Below, one piece after another: positions 11,136 through 22,959 of a stretch of 64,000 nt of DNA. The stretch's first letter is position 1; each line of letters opens with the position of its first letter. Source of the DNA: Sweltsa coloradensis (lineage: Eukaryota > Arthropoda > Insecta > Plecoptera > Chloroperlidae); contig JAMZAV010001999.1 in assembly GCA_024449915.1 (NCBI GenBank), positions 53,398 through 117,397 on the forward strand, read 5' to 3'. The notes beneath the pieces are model-generated. The model had not been told where the DNA came from. It made no database searches and worked only from the letters and a program-made list of their open reading frames with translations. A program made the position numbers and the translations under genes.

Positions 11136-12144
11136 TCATAAAATAAAAGAATTAATAATTTTTGTGGGAAGCCTGCCCAGGGTGCAATTCATGCCCCTCT
11201 TCACTAACTCTAGGTATATTGCGGAATGTCCGATGGCTGTTTAACCCCTTACACTTGTTTTGCCATGAAATACTATTTAAAATCGAAATTATGGTGTAAA
11301 AAAAATGCTGAATTTTCTTCCCCTTTTCGGATTTTTTTGGATCTTATTCCACATTGACATTTTAGAACCCCCCAAATTTTTTACCTCCCCCTTCCTCCCC
11401 CCCCCCATCCCCCATAGTGTTTCGTCTAATTTTTTGAAATCTTAAAAATAGGCTCAAGTTTATTATTTTATTTCCCTAAATGGAAATTTTTGGCAGATTT
11501 CATCCGATATTGACCTACGTCTCCATAACCCCCCCTTCCCCTCCCCAAGTAACGCAGGTTGGGACTCCCCCCACCATATTTTTATCATTCCAAAAAAGTA
11601 AACAATTGAAAATGAAAAATTATTGCCCCATCCGGTAATCCTTTCCAGCCTTGACATCACCAACCGCTTTCAGACAACTCCCCCTCTGCTCGTCCCCCCC
11701 CCCCCCCAAAAAAAAAAAAACAGTACCTTTAGGTCATTCGTTTGAATTTTATCTGATAGCGATTTTAAGCCACCTAAAAACACCTTCCAAAGTAATTCAT
11801 CCCCCCCCCACTGTCTACTAAGCCACCCCTTTCCTTCCCTCCCCCCCATTTTTTGGATGAAATTCTAAAAAATAAAAAATAGCTATTTGAGGGTAATTAG
11901 TCAAGCCTTTTAGGAAATTTGATTGGATCTCATCCGATCTTGACATTTTGCACCCTCCTCTCCCCCCCTCTACTCTTGGCCACTATTCCCTAGGATAATT
12001 TCTCCCCCCCCCCGATATTTTTTCTAAAAAAAATCCCCACAATTTTTAATGTTCTAAAAACACAATATATTAAAAAAGTTATTCTCCTCAAAACTCATTG
12101 TTTCACATGCAATCTACTATTGACAAAGAGACACCCCCAGACGC
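11136..12144. repeat. Low-complexity stretch with long C runs and degenerate ~200 bp repeat
   Basis: Several units share a phrase like GGATCTCATCCGATCTTGAC followed by poly-C and a tract of A or T. No gene is seen. Homopolymers suggest the exact length is unreliable. Confidence 0.55.
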
Positions 12145-12378
12145 CCGTCTGACAGACGTGGTAGTATGGCGAGGCACGGGGGCCGCACCCGTCTGGCAGA
12201 CGTGGTAGTATGGCAAGTGGTTAAGAGGACTCAATCCCTTGCATGTGCATTAAAGACTGAGGAAAACCTAAGAAAAAACCTTCACTCAGGATTTTCGGTT
12301 ACGACGGGATTTGAACCCGGGACCTCCCGAATCAGAGTCGCACGCTTTACGCTCGAGCCAACACTGTCGGTTTCTTGA
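12145..12378. mobile_element. tRNA-derived SINE-like sequence
   Basis: On the minus strand, an A-box-like TGGCTCGAGCGTAAAG precedes a B box GGTTCAAATCCC at about 12309-12320, but the acceptor arm does not pair. CAGACGTGGTAGTATGGC is directly repeated at 12153 and 12197. Confidence 0.45.
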
Positions 12379-12725
12379 CTGAGAAATGTGTACCAACCAA
12401 GCGTTGCATAAACATACTGTTTATTATCTGATTTCTAGTCTTGTACATTGGAAGATAAATAAAACTACTTTACCCCAAACACATTACCTTCTGATGCTTA
12501 TGCATACACAAGCTCACAGAGGACCTGTGAATGAGTTGCAAATTATTCTCCAGCATGTTTTAATACAATAGTTGTATGAAAAATATAAAATATGAGGTGG
12601 CTATCTATAAACAACTATTTCAAATCTTCAAGCTCAAATAACTTCTTAGTGTGTAGGACCAGGTAGAGGAAGATTTACAGACACGGGTTAAAACATATCA
12701 AGGCATAAATTGCTGTGGAATAGTT

Positions 12726-12994
12726 TTTATTTTACAACAAATTGTAATATACACTGTACACATGAAAACGATTCGAACCAACCGAAAATGAACAGTTTCC
12801 AAGTGAAAATAGAGGATGAAAGAGGACAGCAAAAAATATGACAACAGCTCTGACAATAATATGTCCAACTGTTGCTTAGTGACATTGGGACACTCTCCAG
12901 TGGAACTCAAGTCATTTAATTCGATGTCGTTTCGAGGATAGTCGGGGTAAAGAAAGTCAGAAATTGGTCTAAAAGAGGGAATGTGAACATTTAC
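12726..12994 (-). promoter_or_regulatory. 3' UTR of gene 2: CACTGGAGAG element, stem-loop and poly(A) signal
   Basis: On the minus strand, CACTGGAGAG is at 12902..12893, the stem-loop at 12874..12842 with the same pairing as gene 1, and AATAAA at 12731..12726. Confidence 0.65.
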
Positions 12995-15900
12995 TTAACC
13001 GTAGTATGCTCCAAGGTGTCCACCATAACCGTAGCCGGAGTATCCGGAGTAGGCGAGGGGAGAAGAGTAGGCGGAGTAACCGTAGCTACGGACGGGGGCG
13101 GCATAAGCCAGGGGTGCGGCGTATCCAGCATATCCAGCGTTCAGGTAGCCGGGGCTACGCTTGGCGATGAAGTGTCCCTTGGCCAGAAGGTGACCGGTCT
13201 TGGCCTCAACATGAGCCTGGTGGTGGAAGGCCTTAGCGGCGGCGACCTCGACGGTGTCTCCGGTGGGCAGGGGAGCTCCAGCGGCGATGGCAACGGGGTC
13301 GATCAGACGAGCCTCAGAGGCGAGTCCAGCGTGGGCGTATCCAGAGTAGGCGATGGGAGCAACAACGGACTTGGCGTATCCGGAGTAGGCGATGGGGGAG
13401 GCAGCGAAGCCAGAGTAGGCGATGGGGGAGGTGGCGTATCCAGAGTAGGCGATTCCCTTAGCGGCAGCATGGGCCTGGTAGTGGACGGCCTTAGCGGCGG
13501 CGACCTCGACGGTGTCTCCGGTGGGCAGGGGAGCTCCAGCGGCGATGGCAACGGGGTCGACAAGACGAGCCTCAGTGGCGAGTCCAGCGTATCCTTGGGC
13601 GTATCCGGAGTAGGCGATGGGAGCAACAACAGACTTAGCGTATCCGGAGTAGGCGAGGGGAGCGGCGTATCCCTGGGCGTATCCGTAGGCGATGGGTGCA
13701 GCGTAGGTCTGGGCGACGCGAACTGGGTGGGGTGCGGAGACGATGGGGGCGTTGTAAGCAACAGCCTTGGATCCCAGGGTAGAGTACCCTAGGGCACCGG
13801 CGTAGGCACCACCATAGACATTGCCGTAGACTCCGTTGTAGCCGAGGGCTCCGTTGTAGAGCTCTCCCTTGTAGGAACCATCATCGTACGCGCCATAGGC
13901 ACTGACGACGGGGCTGTTCACGTAGCCGGCGGAAGCCACGGCCAAAAGGCAGGCGAATGCGATCTGAAAGCACAATTAGTGGAAATGAAATTTTCGAGTT
14001 CTGGCAATATTTTAATCGTAAAGCTTTAAGTGTGACGTTATCCATTATTGACAATTGCATAATTAGGCTATTTTGTCGTGATATTCGTTTGTATACGCGT
14101 AGATGTTTCAAACATTGTATTATATGTTTAGTCAACTCCAGTGCTTGGATGTAAGTTTTATGAGTGTCGTCATCCTCTTGTTTAACCTGCCACCAATGAA
14201 TATTGTGCTTTGTTGATTGTCAAAATTTTCAAATTACCCATTCTTAAAAGAATCTTGTCTCAATTGGTTTTTCTTATTCGTTTTTCTTATTCGATCTATC
14301 TTCCGCGACGAAATATGCTGATATCAATAAATGATTATTTACCCTGTTCTGGGTTTTTAGAACTTAATTAAAACGCAAGCGCGGACGCCCAAGAAGATTA
14401 AACTGTTGTCCAGCCAAGCAAATATTAAGTTAGTTATTGTGTTGTTTTAGGTTACTCAACATAGCAGCAAATATCAAAGTTTTATGTCCGTGAATGTGGT
14501 GTTTTATTGAAATTTTTTTATGTGTATTTCTGAGTATACAATTCTCAGAGTATCTGGTCTTTTCAATATAATGAGCAATTTCGCCCCTTCAAATTCACGC
14601 TATTTCTTACAATATGATGGACTTTCTTCTAGCCCTACTTAACCCACTAATGACGATACTAATAATCCAAGGTGGTCAAAGTACTTCACTCAAAACTTGT
14701 AATTGACAGCTGAAGTAAACTTAAGTTTTGAATATGCTAAAGTTAATAAGAAATTACCAACGTCTGCATATTCGGCTATGTATAGATTTGCAGGTGCACT
14801 AGCACGTCCAGTGTAATATTTTTCTTTTAAGCAATGGTTAAAATGTGTACCTTGGCAATTACAGAACAATTAAGTACTTATACGATAGTTATTATCTTTT
14901 TCACGGGTAGAAATGTTTATCCTAAAGTTTGCACTCTCAAATCAATATTAATAGGTGGTGGAAATAAGGCTAATGACAATGCAATTCTTAATATTAAACT
15001 TAATTTTCTTTAGAAAGTTATGAATATTCTTAAAAAATACTTTTAACCCTTTATAGGGCAAAACTTTTTATCCATAATTTTTCTTTTTACCTTAACAATT
15101 TGAAATTTTTTTTAAATGAATTTTAGAAATTTTTTTGATTTTTTTCCTCGATCTTTTAGGAAAAAAATGCGATTTTGAAATCCAAATTGCAATCAAAGTT
15201 TTAAAAAATCCAAAATTTGAGTATATTTTCAAAAATTAGATTTTTTTTGCAATTTTTCATTTTTTTTCATTTTTTTGCATGTTCAAATTGAATCTACTAC
15301 AGGCAAACAAAATATCCGGGACATCCCGGAAATTTGTGTATTTTTGTGTTTTTATACACAATTCGATTTTTGATCAATTATAAAAATCGTTCTAATCATT
15401 AGAATTTAGTAAGGAAAAATGCTACCAATTCAGAACAAAACAAAGCAGCTTTTTGACCGGGTGTAAAGTATGAAAAACTAACAGATTTAATTGTGTAGAT
15501 TTTGAAAGAAAGTGGTAACAATGTGTACCACTAACCTATAAAGGGTTAAACAAGAACATGTAATATATTGATTGCTGGTGAACAGCAGTTATCGCATAAT
15601 TCCATTCTATTAAGTATCTTGTACTTTATTTTCATATTGTGGATAATATGAGAACAAATTATGAGTACAAAAAAGCAACTTGTAGTGCCTCATCTTATAT
15701 TCAAATATACACACGCCCAAGTGTAACCACGACATGCAGAAACAGTGGAAATGGTAGATGTTACTGTAGCTTGTAATTTAGACCGAAATAATAGTCATCA
15801 AATATGCACGGTTCTGTCTTCATTTTAAAGATTTGTCAATGTACGTTAAATTTCTTAATGTTTAAACTATTTTTTTCCCTCTTGTTCTTCAAATGTTAGC

Positions 15901-16052
15901 TTATTATGCATGCAGACTATTTTATATTTACCCTCAACAATTATATTACTCGGAAGTGACAATCAGTTGTTTCAAAATTGATAAGCTAAAAATACAAGTT
16001 AGTAATGCTAGTAAAGTAATATAATTGTCTTGCTACTTACCATACACTTCAT
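12995..16052 (-). CDS. Cuticular protein gene 2 (18-residue-motif family), two exons
   Basis: Coding exons are 16041..16052 (MKCM) and 12995..13963, with a 2,077 nt phase-0 intron. The predicted protein has 326 residues. It is nearly identical to gene 1 across the signal peptide, the YDDGSYKGELYNG block, both extended cuticle motifs (near residues 133-173 and 221-261) and the KRSPGYLN to GAYYG tail. Unlike gene 1 it keeps a regular AYSGYAKSVVAPIAYSGYA spacer ahead of the first motif, so this copy is probably closer to the ancestral sequence. Intron, 5' flank and 3' UTR also match gene 1, showing that the gene lies in a duplicated ~11 kb block. The intron carries a 499 bp TTAA-flanked MITE absent from gene 1. 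Role as a secreted cuticle structural protein is inferred from family membership. Confidence 0.9.
15047..15545. mobile_element. piggyBac-like MITE in intron of gene 2
   Basis: Flanked by TTAA on both sides (15043..15046 and 15546..15549). Termini CCCTTTATAGG and CCTATAAAGGG form inverted repeats. It is missing from the homologous intron of gene 1. The inside is AT-rich with no ORF. TTAA targets and CCC-starting TIRs are hallmarks of the piggyBac superfamily. Confidence 0.75.
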
Positions 16053-16220
16053 GGCTGGGTGAGTTCTTCGAGCTTACACTGGAGAGAATGTACCTTCTGC
16101 CCCGGCAGCCCCGCGTTTTATACTTTTAAAAATCGCCGAACTATCTTTTGGGAGTTTCCTGTTCCCGATGTAACCCTCTCCACTCTTAAACAGCCAACGC
16201 GAAGACTCTTGCCCTTGAGT
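16053..16220 (-). promoter_or_regulatory. Promoter and 5' UTR of cuticle gene 2
   Basis: TATAAAAC (16122..16115 on the minus strand) lies 33 nt upstream of the initiator A at 16089. CTCTCCAGTG is at 16077..16086 in the short 5' UTR. GGAAACTCCC (16150..16159) and TCAAGGGCA (16210..16218) are placed as in gene 1. Confidence 0.75.
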
Positions 16221-17387
16221 ATAGAAGTTCGGACGCCGTCCAGTGTTACGAGATAACAATGTGCACTAGTTTGACATTCTTTATTAAACAGGTATTATTA
16301 CCTAACGGTCTTCCACATGTGGTCACCTCAGATGCGAGAAGAGTTTCGAAGGTGCTTAAATTGGACGGCAACTTATTGTTAATAGCTTGGACATTTCGGC
16401 AGACAAATCTAGGTGGGCATTTTGGGCATAACGTATTGGCTATGGCTCCATGCTATACCAGATTCACGTTAGCTTGGACATAGTTGTTTAGTTTTAAACC
16501 AAATGTTATCATCAGATGAATTTCACATTTTAATATAACCGTCATATAAAGTTAGGTTTGTGGTCGATCGTCATTACAAATTTAGATAATTGTGCTCTAA
16601 ACGTTTCTCAGTGAACTTTTATTAGCTTGATGCGTATCAACACCTGCACATAATATTAATGTTGACGGTTGACGCGTATCACAGCCACCAGCAATCATAA
16701 CTATGTGTGAATTGCCCTTCACGTTTCACTCATCGTTTCGAATTCCGCAATTACATTCATATTTTATCAAGTAGCCCTAATCAAATTCATAACTTAACAA
16801 TATATGATAGCAGACCCCATGTCTATAATGGGAATCTAGTTCTTGACCTTTTGTATTGAACACTACTAAAACCTGACGAAAAACGATACAGTCAAACATA
16901 CTATTTCGAATATTTTGATAATAGATTAAGATGATGTGCCATTTTTAGTCCCCTTTTACAGTTGTTCAGAATGGTTATTTATTATAAGTTTTGCTATAAT
17001 GTGGCAAAACATTTAGATAGTTCTTTCTATAACTATTGTTCGTTCTAAATACTCCAAATACGATTCTGTAGCCTGATCAAATTAAAACCTTATCCTACAT
17101 TTTATCATAAATTTGTGTTGAGTTCTGTGAATTTCCGTTGGGTTTGGCAACGCAGATCAGCGATGTGCTCGGTCCTGCCTGGCTAGAGTATAGTAACCAC
17201 GACCTCGTGGTATTGTAACACGCGGCACTCGGTCGCCGTCCGCTATCACGTGCTTTCAGAGCGTTGCACTAGCAAGGACGCAGACTTCTGAGTTGGAGGT
17301 TGCGGAAGGACAGTTCAGTTGGTCTAAAGCAGACATATAGGCCGCGGGGAATTAATGGTTGCATGTAAGCCAAATGTCATGTGCATG

Positions 17388-17459
17388 TCCTCCTTTGTAA
17401 ACCAGTTTTTTTTAACTGAATAGGGTAGACGTATAATAAATAAATACATGAAAATTATT
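17388..17459 (+). repeat. Retroposon-like 3' tail
   Basis: TCCTCCTTTGTAAACCAG, then ACTGAATAGGGTAGACGT and an (ATAA)-rich tail. The same tail occurs at 22331-22404 and partly at 21293-21325, as in non-LTR retrotransposon 3' ends. Confidence 0.5.
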
Positions 17460-17610
17460 AAGGGGAATCAGCCACGTTTATCTATTTTCTCAAATATGCA
17501 ACTAAATAAAAAATATAGTGGATGGCTTTGAAACCTGGCTCTATTAGAAAATCATTTTTTTTTTTTTAAATTTTGAACGGGCACACGGCAAATATCGCCT
17601 CTTCGAAATA

Positions 17611-17915
17611 ATCTCAAACTTCACTTCGCCCTAGCACACCATTCAACGTAGGTTGTTGTGTTTTTGTGAAATTAATTTTCAACTTGTGGTCTAGAAGCTG
17701 ACTAAAAGAAAAAAAAAGTTTATCAATTAATTGCCTTTCCTGCGAATTTTTTCGATTGGCGGTACTAATCGGTAAAAAATACCGTCAAACTAAACAATTC
17801 GTAGGAAAAACAATAATTGTAAACAAAATTTCTAGAAAACTAGTTGAAAATTAACGTAACAATAACACAACTTCCTACGTTGATGGTGTGCTAGGGCGGA
17901 CTGAAGTTTGAAATT
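17611..17915. repeat. ~300 bp palindromic element
   Basis: Arms begin TTCGCCCTAGCACACCATTC and end with the inverse, GGTGTGCTAGGGCGGACTG. The same element occurs at about 27875-28175. Confidence 0.65.
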
Positions 17916-18374
17916 AAAGGTGGGCTGTACTCAAGGATCCGAGAATTTTCTTAAGAATGGCAATGAAAAACGAGAATGCCGAAAACCCCACCCAAAAACG
18001 GATAAGAACTCGCGAAACGACAGCGCGTTGAAGTTCTGGGGTGGCCGTCCGTGACGTCACCGCTCCCACTCACCCAGCGGTCGCAGCCCGCGGACCTCAT
18101 GCTGTCTGACCGGACTGTGCTACGGGGAACAACAACATATTTTCTTTATATATGTTTGGGCGTTATAGGGGTAGCAGTGCGAAGTGACCATCCTTCTAAT
18201 TCAATGTAAAACGTGTGTACATACTGTAGTTATATTGAAGCGTTTTTTTTTTTTTAATTATTATTCTTATTGACTAAATGCCAGGCGGCAGTGTTGTGAT
18301 TTTGTGCTAAAACGTATTATTGTGTATTGTATTGCTAGATAACCCCATGATTATGAACATAAACACGCGTCAAT

Positions 18375-18600
18375 ATGACTATATGTTGTGTATTCGGGTG
18401 CAGTGATCAGCCAGGAAAATCAGTGATCGTCGATGGAAAGAAAGTTAGTTTTCAGTTTCCAAATCGTGATGGATCGCCGATTCGTCATAAATCTTGCTTG
18501 AAGAAAATTAATTGCGTGGGGTTTACACCTAGTAAAATATTCAGTTGTGTGCTTCCAACTTTTCTGACGAAGACTTTGAAATATCATCTAATTTATAAAA
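18375..18600 (+). pseudogene. THAP-like zinc-finger domain remnant
   Basis: The reading frame starts MTICCVFGCSDQ, has the FQFPNRDG and GFTPSK positions expected in a THAP domain, and lacks the conserved Trp. After the Lys of TPSK the expected CxxxF-DEDFE part continues in another frame (CASNFSDEDFE from 18548), so a frameshift near 18535-18547 breaks the gene. It is followed at 18629 by a nested transposon. THAP domains bind DNA via a C2CH zinc site. Confidence 0.6.
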
Positions 18601-18628
18601 AAAAATCAGTTTGGCATGCCGCATATTT

Positions 18629-19414
18629 GGATGAGCGTAGCGAGCGTAGCGAGCGAAGCGAAGATTCCATTTCACTACACTGGAAAAAAATCCGCGATGT
18701 TTTTTTTTTTTTTTTCTTTTTTTTTTTCTGTTTGTATTATTGTGTGTTTGTTAACACGATTCCGGCTAAACCGATACTCCAATTGCGATGAAATTTTATG
18801 GAGACCTTCGAAATCTCTGAACTTAGAACTGCCACGTTTTTGAGCGCAATCGGAAAATTATTTCTCATGAAAATCGCCATTTTACGAATTTTTTCGATTT
18901 TTAAAATAGTTCTTCGACTTATAACACCTACATGCTTAATTCGATTGTAATGGTTTTTTCACAGAACCTTAATTTTATAAATTAAGATATTCGTGTGAAA
19001 TTTGAGAGCAATCGAAAAATTATTTCGTGTGAAATTTGAGAGCAATCGAAATTTTACAGTTTTTTTCTTTTTTTAAACAAGTCTTTGACTTATAACACCT
19101 ACAAACTTTATCCGGTTGTAATGATTTTTTCACAGAACCTTAATTTCATGAATAAATATATTTTTGTCAAATTTGAGCGCAATCAAAAAATTATTTCTTA
19201 TGACAATCGCAATTTTACGATTTTTTTTTTTTTTAAAATTAAAAAAAAAAAAAAAAATATTTAATTTTGTATTTTTTAATTTAATTTAAAAAATTATTCG
19301 ACTTTGTAATAATTTTGTCACAGAACAACAGAAAATCCTCATAACACAATCATGGCAGCTCAATGCACCAATTACGCTCATCCAACAACGCGGCGGACTT
19401 AAGCGTTTTCCTAG
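18629..19414 (+). mobile_element. Family A Helitron2-like element nested in the THAP transposon relic
   Basis: Starts GGATGAGCGTAGCGAGCG; the inverted partner TACGCTCATCC is subterminal (19373..19383), followed by a CAACGCGGCGGACTTAAGCG hairpin tail and CTAG at 19411..19414. No coding capacity. Confidence 0.8.
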
Positions 19415-20247
19415 TAGGCTCAATTTCGAATCCCGTGTTAAAAAAGGATTCAAACCGTCAATAAAATTAAAAGGGGGAGATTCATCGTTTCAACATGTCA
19501 CAAAAAAGCGCCGAGTGGGACTTAGTATTTGTACCTAAGAAGAAAGATAGTGAGCGATGCTGTCACAGAAAGCGAGAGTTTTGAAACAGAGTTACAATGT
19601 ATTTATTTTAGTATTGTAGTTGGTAGTTATTAGTATTGTATAGCCCGAGATAGAAATTCATGTCGGCACAACTGTGTTGAACGAGAATTCCATCCAGGAA
19701 ATAGGAATTCAACGTGAATTAATCGGTTATGACTGTCGTTGATAGACAATCGAAGATGACTCCTCTGTGGATAATGATAAAGATGTGGATATCTTCATAG
19801 TGTTCTTCCTCAGAGTGCATTACTGCATGACGACTATGTGTCATCTAGTTACGACGACGTACCATCTAGTGACAACGAATCACTCACGAGTGATGTCAAC
19901 GTTCCTAGTTTCATTGTATCACTCATGCATTTCAAAGCAAATCAAAGCGTAACGCAAGACTGAATACTCCAGTACACATCTTCCCCATTTCCGTTTCCCC
20001 ACCCTTGCAGAAAGAGTTAGTAATGAAATCAACAACTTTCATACACTGTATAACATGACGTGTATATATTAGTTTATTGGTGCAATATATCTTTCAACTG
20101 TCCAAAATGATTGGTCACAGTTAATGGGGTTAAGGGGTTGGGGGCTCAACAATGACCGTTTTACACAATAAGACACCAAAGTTATTTTCTCGAGTCTTCT
20201 GTACTGCATCATAAACTTTCACCACGCAGTCAGTACTATAGTGTTTT

Positions 20248-20797
20248 GTGAGTGTGGTGGCCGTTATTCAACCCTATCATTTTGAGCGTCGACGTTTTGA
20301 TAGAAGGGAGAATAAACCAAAAAAATCACTTATAGGCAGATCAGGGAATATTGATTGGTGTAATTGTGGGGAGTGCGTAATAACGTTGATTGACGAAACT
20401 AGTGTGTATTCACTGTGTTGCAGTGACAGTAAAGTAATAAGGGAACATCGGGGCAGTGCTTGACTGTAAACACAGAACATATTATTTTTTTAAAGTGTCG
20501 TGTTAAATCTTGATACACTGAAGACAGCAAATCACTTATTAGCTTTGCATGCGCCTGATAGCCAATTAGTAATTCTAAACGAATCATTTCATAATACATA
20601 ATATCGCTACGTTGCTCACCAACAATTTGTTTACTGGATGAATTCGTGGTCAACATTTTGGCAAAAAGAAAAGGAAGGTTATTGGGACACCCATCGTGTG
20701 TTGTGAACTGTATTCGCGCGAAAGGTACCCAGAATCAACAGGGTTCAAAGTTGGTTTTAAAGCAGCTGACGGTTACGAGCCTGAGTATTTTGAATAA
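20248..20797 (+). pseudogene. P2X7-type zinc-domain protein remnant
   Basis: WCNCGECV (from 20356) and YSLCCSDSK match the WCxCGxC...CC pattern of P2X7 intracellular-like domains. After frame changes come RYVAHQQFVYWM (from 20605), HPSCVVNCIRAK (about 20688) and YPESTGFKVGF (from 20726), ending in a TAA at 20795. These match the order of that family's C-terminal half. At least two frameshifts and internal stops show it is dead. It lies inside the transposon relic. Confidence 0.55.
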
Positions 20798-22114
20798 CTT
20801 CTTCATTGGTGAGTTAATTGAGTTTATTATTTTGTTATTATGGTTGTTATTTAGTATTACTATTATTGGGGTAGTGAGTCCGGCGAAAGCACGGGCTTGA
20901 GCCATGCACGCATGGTGTGTAGTTGGCTGCAGCCAGCGACCCGCGGCCGTCGAGACTAGGGAGCGGTGACGTAGGCACCCCCACCCTTCCAACTTTGAGG
21001 AGGGCTAGCTCTTGAACGGCTCGTGCGTTTGAGCTCGGGTTTTTACTAGGGTTATCGAAATCGTGTCAAAAATGTGTTTAATACATAAAAACGCGTTTTT
21101 GAAATTTACCCCACTTTAACTACAGCCCACCTTTAATTTGAAGAGACGATATTTGCCGCGTGACCGATCAAAAATTTTTGAAAAGATTAGTTTTGATTTA
21201 CTGATAGATCCAAATTTCAAAGCCATTCACTATATTGTTTTGACTTAATTGCATATTTAAGAAAATAGAAAAACGCGGTTGATTCCCCTTACCTGATAGG
21301 GTAGACGTTAAACAAATAAATATGCACCAATTACGGAAATTTCTGTCATAGTTTTAAAATGTTAACAATCCTATCCCCTACCGTTCAGCCCCTCTTTATC
21401 TAGTCCGCCCTGTATATTTATAAATTTCGTGGTAATTATGCCTTGATAAAATTATTCCAGTCCAAATTTAGGTGAAGGAAGTTACGAGGAATTTCCAAAA
21501 CAATTGTCCAATTTTAGTTTTGGCTATGATTTTAATGTTGTACTTTTTTGTTCATTCAAAAAGGTGGAATCGAAGAAAACAAATAATGTGCATAGATCTT
21601 TATGGTGCATTAGATTTATATTACCCCTAAACGGTTGTGTTGATTGTATGGTTCTGGCTTTCCCCACTGTCGAAATATACATAATCTAAAATTTTACTCG
21701 TTACATTTTCAACCTACAGTAAAGATTGTTAGATTTTGTGTCTACGCATTAGTTCACAAAATATTTTTTTCCGGAGTGACTCTTTATTGCCGCCCTCTAT
21801 TGTGGCCCTCCACTAGTATCTATGCCCTCCACTATAGGACACCTCCAAGTCACCGTATACAACACTATCCTTAATGTTGTTTTAAGTTCCATTTAAGTAG
21901 TTCAAGTATCTATTGCTTGAACTGGGATTTGCACCCTGAGTTGCTGCAATGAACTCAGGAATAAACGCAGATGACCGACAGCAGGATAAAAACTTATAAC
22001 TCTAATAAAACGTACGGGTGAGAAAGAACTCGAAATAGGGAGCAAAGCTTACCGTTACTTAGCTTTGTATTAACAATATTATAATGGTGATATGTGCCGA
22101 GTTGATAGAAATCT

Positions 22115-22404
22115 ACATTTTTGTTTTCCTTTTTTACATTTTCTTTTCATTCCCATTCCCCACCCTTTTTTTTATTTGATTCATTAAATAAATACATTTT
22201 ATAATATTTTCTTTTGTTAACAAAATTTTTGTGTTTAAATGCAATGTTGTTGTAATGCTTATATTTCAAATATGTACTTAAATGAAGTTTATTTTAGTTT
22301 CTGCATCTATGTAATTAGATCTATTTAGTTGTCCTCCTTTGTAAATCAGTTTTTATAACTGAATAGGATAGACGTTAAAAAAATAATAAATAATAAATAA
22401 ATAA
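22115..22404 (+). mobile_element. Retroposon-like 3' fragment inserted in duplication 2 copy 1
   Basis: T-rich sequence ending TCCTCCTTTGTAAATCAG, ACTGAATAGGATAGACGT and an (AATA)n tail. The matching position in copy 2 (about 29136) lacks it. Confidence 0.55.
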
Positions 22405-22959
22405 GTGGAGCTACCCCTCTCTGACTCCAAAGGTCAGAAAGACGGATGGGTAGACAGACCGAATAGCACAAGCATGCGTTAAAAAAAGGTCACGTCAACT
22501 CTTGATTATTTTTTGTTGATACTGACCAATGAACAATGCAAATTCTTACTTTAGCCACTAATCTGAATGCAATTTAATTCATTAATTGGATAAACAATAT
22601 ACCTTATTGTACCATCATTAATATTTTTAGGCTAAACTAAGAAAATACCAAATGGTATGTTCTTATCTACATGCACATGATATTTTTGTGTCTTGACGTT
22701 ACTTAAACGACAATGTTATACGAATAAATTCGTCACATATAAACCAGTTATCTATGTCTTCACGTTACTTTATTTAAACGTCATACTATTATGATACCGT
22801 AAGAATAAAATCGTCAAACATGTATGAACCAATACCCCATAATTACTTGCAAGACAGCTTTGTGTGTAGGCCGAAACCTTGTTAAATCTGTTACGCGTAA
22901 ATGTCAATCTATAGAGCTCAATTACGTCCCGGTCCCGCTATGTTACGAGGACCTAGCCC

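Larger units (their letters stand above)
12366..17032. repeat. Segmental duplication 1, copy 2 (carries gene 2)
   Basis: Second copy of the ~11 kb tandem duplication unit. It contains the 499 bp TTAA-flanked MITE at 15047-15545 absent from copy 1, and has the empty site for the family B insertion at about 16980. Confidence 0.85.
17460..21290. mobile_element. 3.8 kb inverted-repeat transposon relic with THAP-like and P2X7-like fragments
   Basis: Left end AAGGGGAATCAGCCACG and right end, inverted, AAGGGGAATCAACCGCG start a roughly 160 bp imperfect inverted repeat. The left repeat is interrupted by a ~300 bp palindrome (17611-17915). Inside are a THAP-like zinc-finger fragment at 18375-18600, a nested family A element and a P2X7-like domain remnant at 20248-20797. 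No target-site duplication is evident. THAP domains are typical of P-element-like transposases, but no transposase core is visible, so class assignment is tentative. Confidence 0.55.

Noticed and set aside
12300..12370. Possible functional tRNA gene at the B-box-like sequence
   Set aside because: The acceptor arms do not pair and the D arm is poor; more likely part of a SINE.
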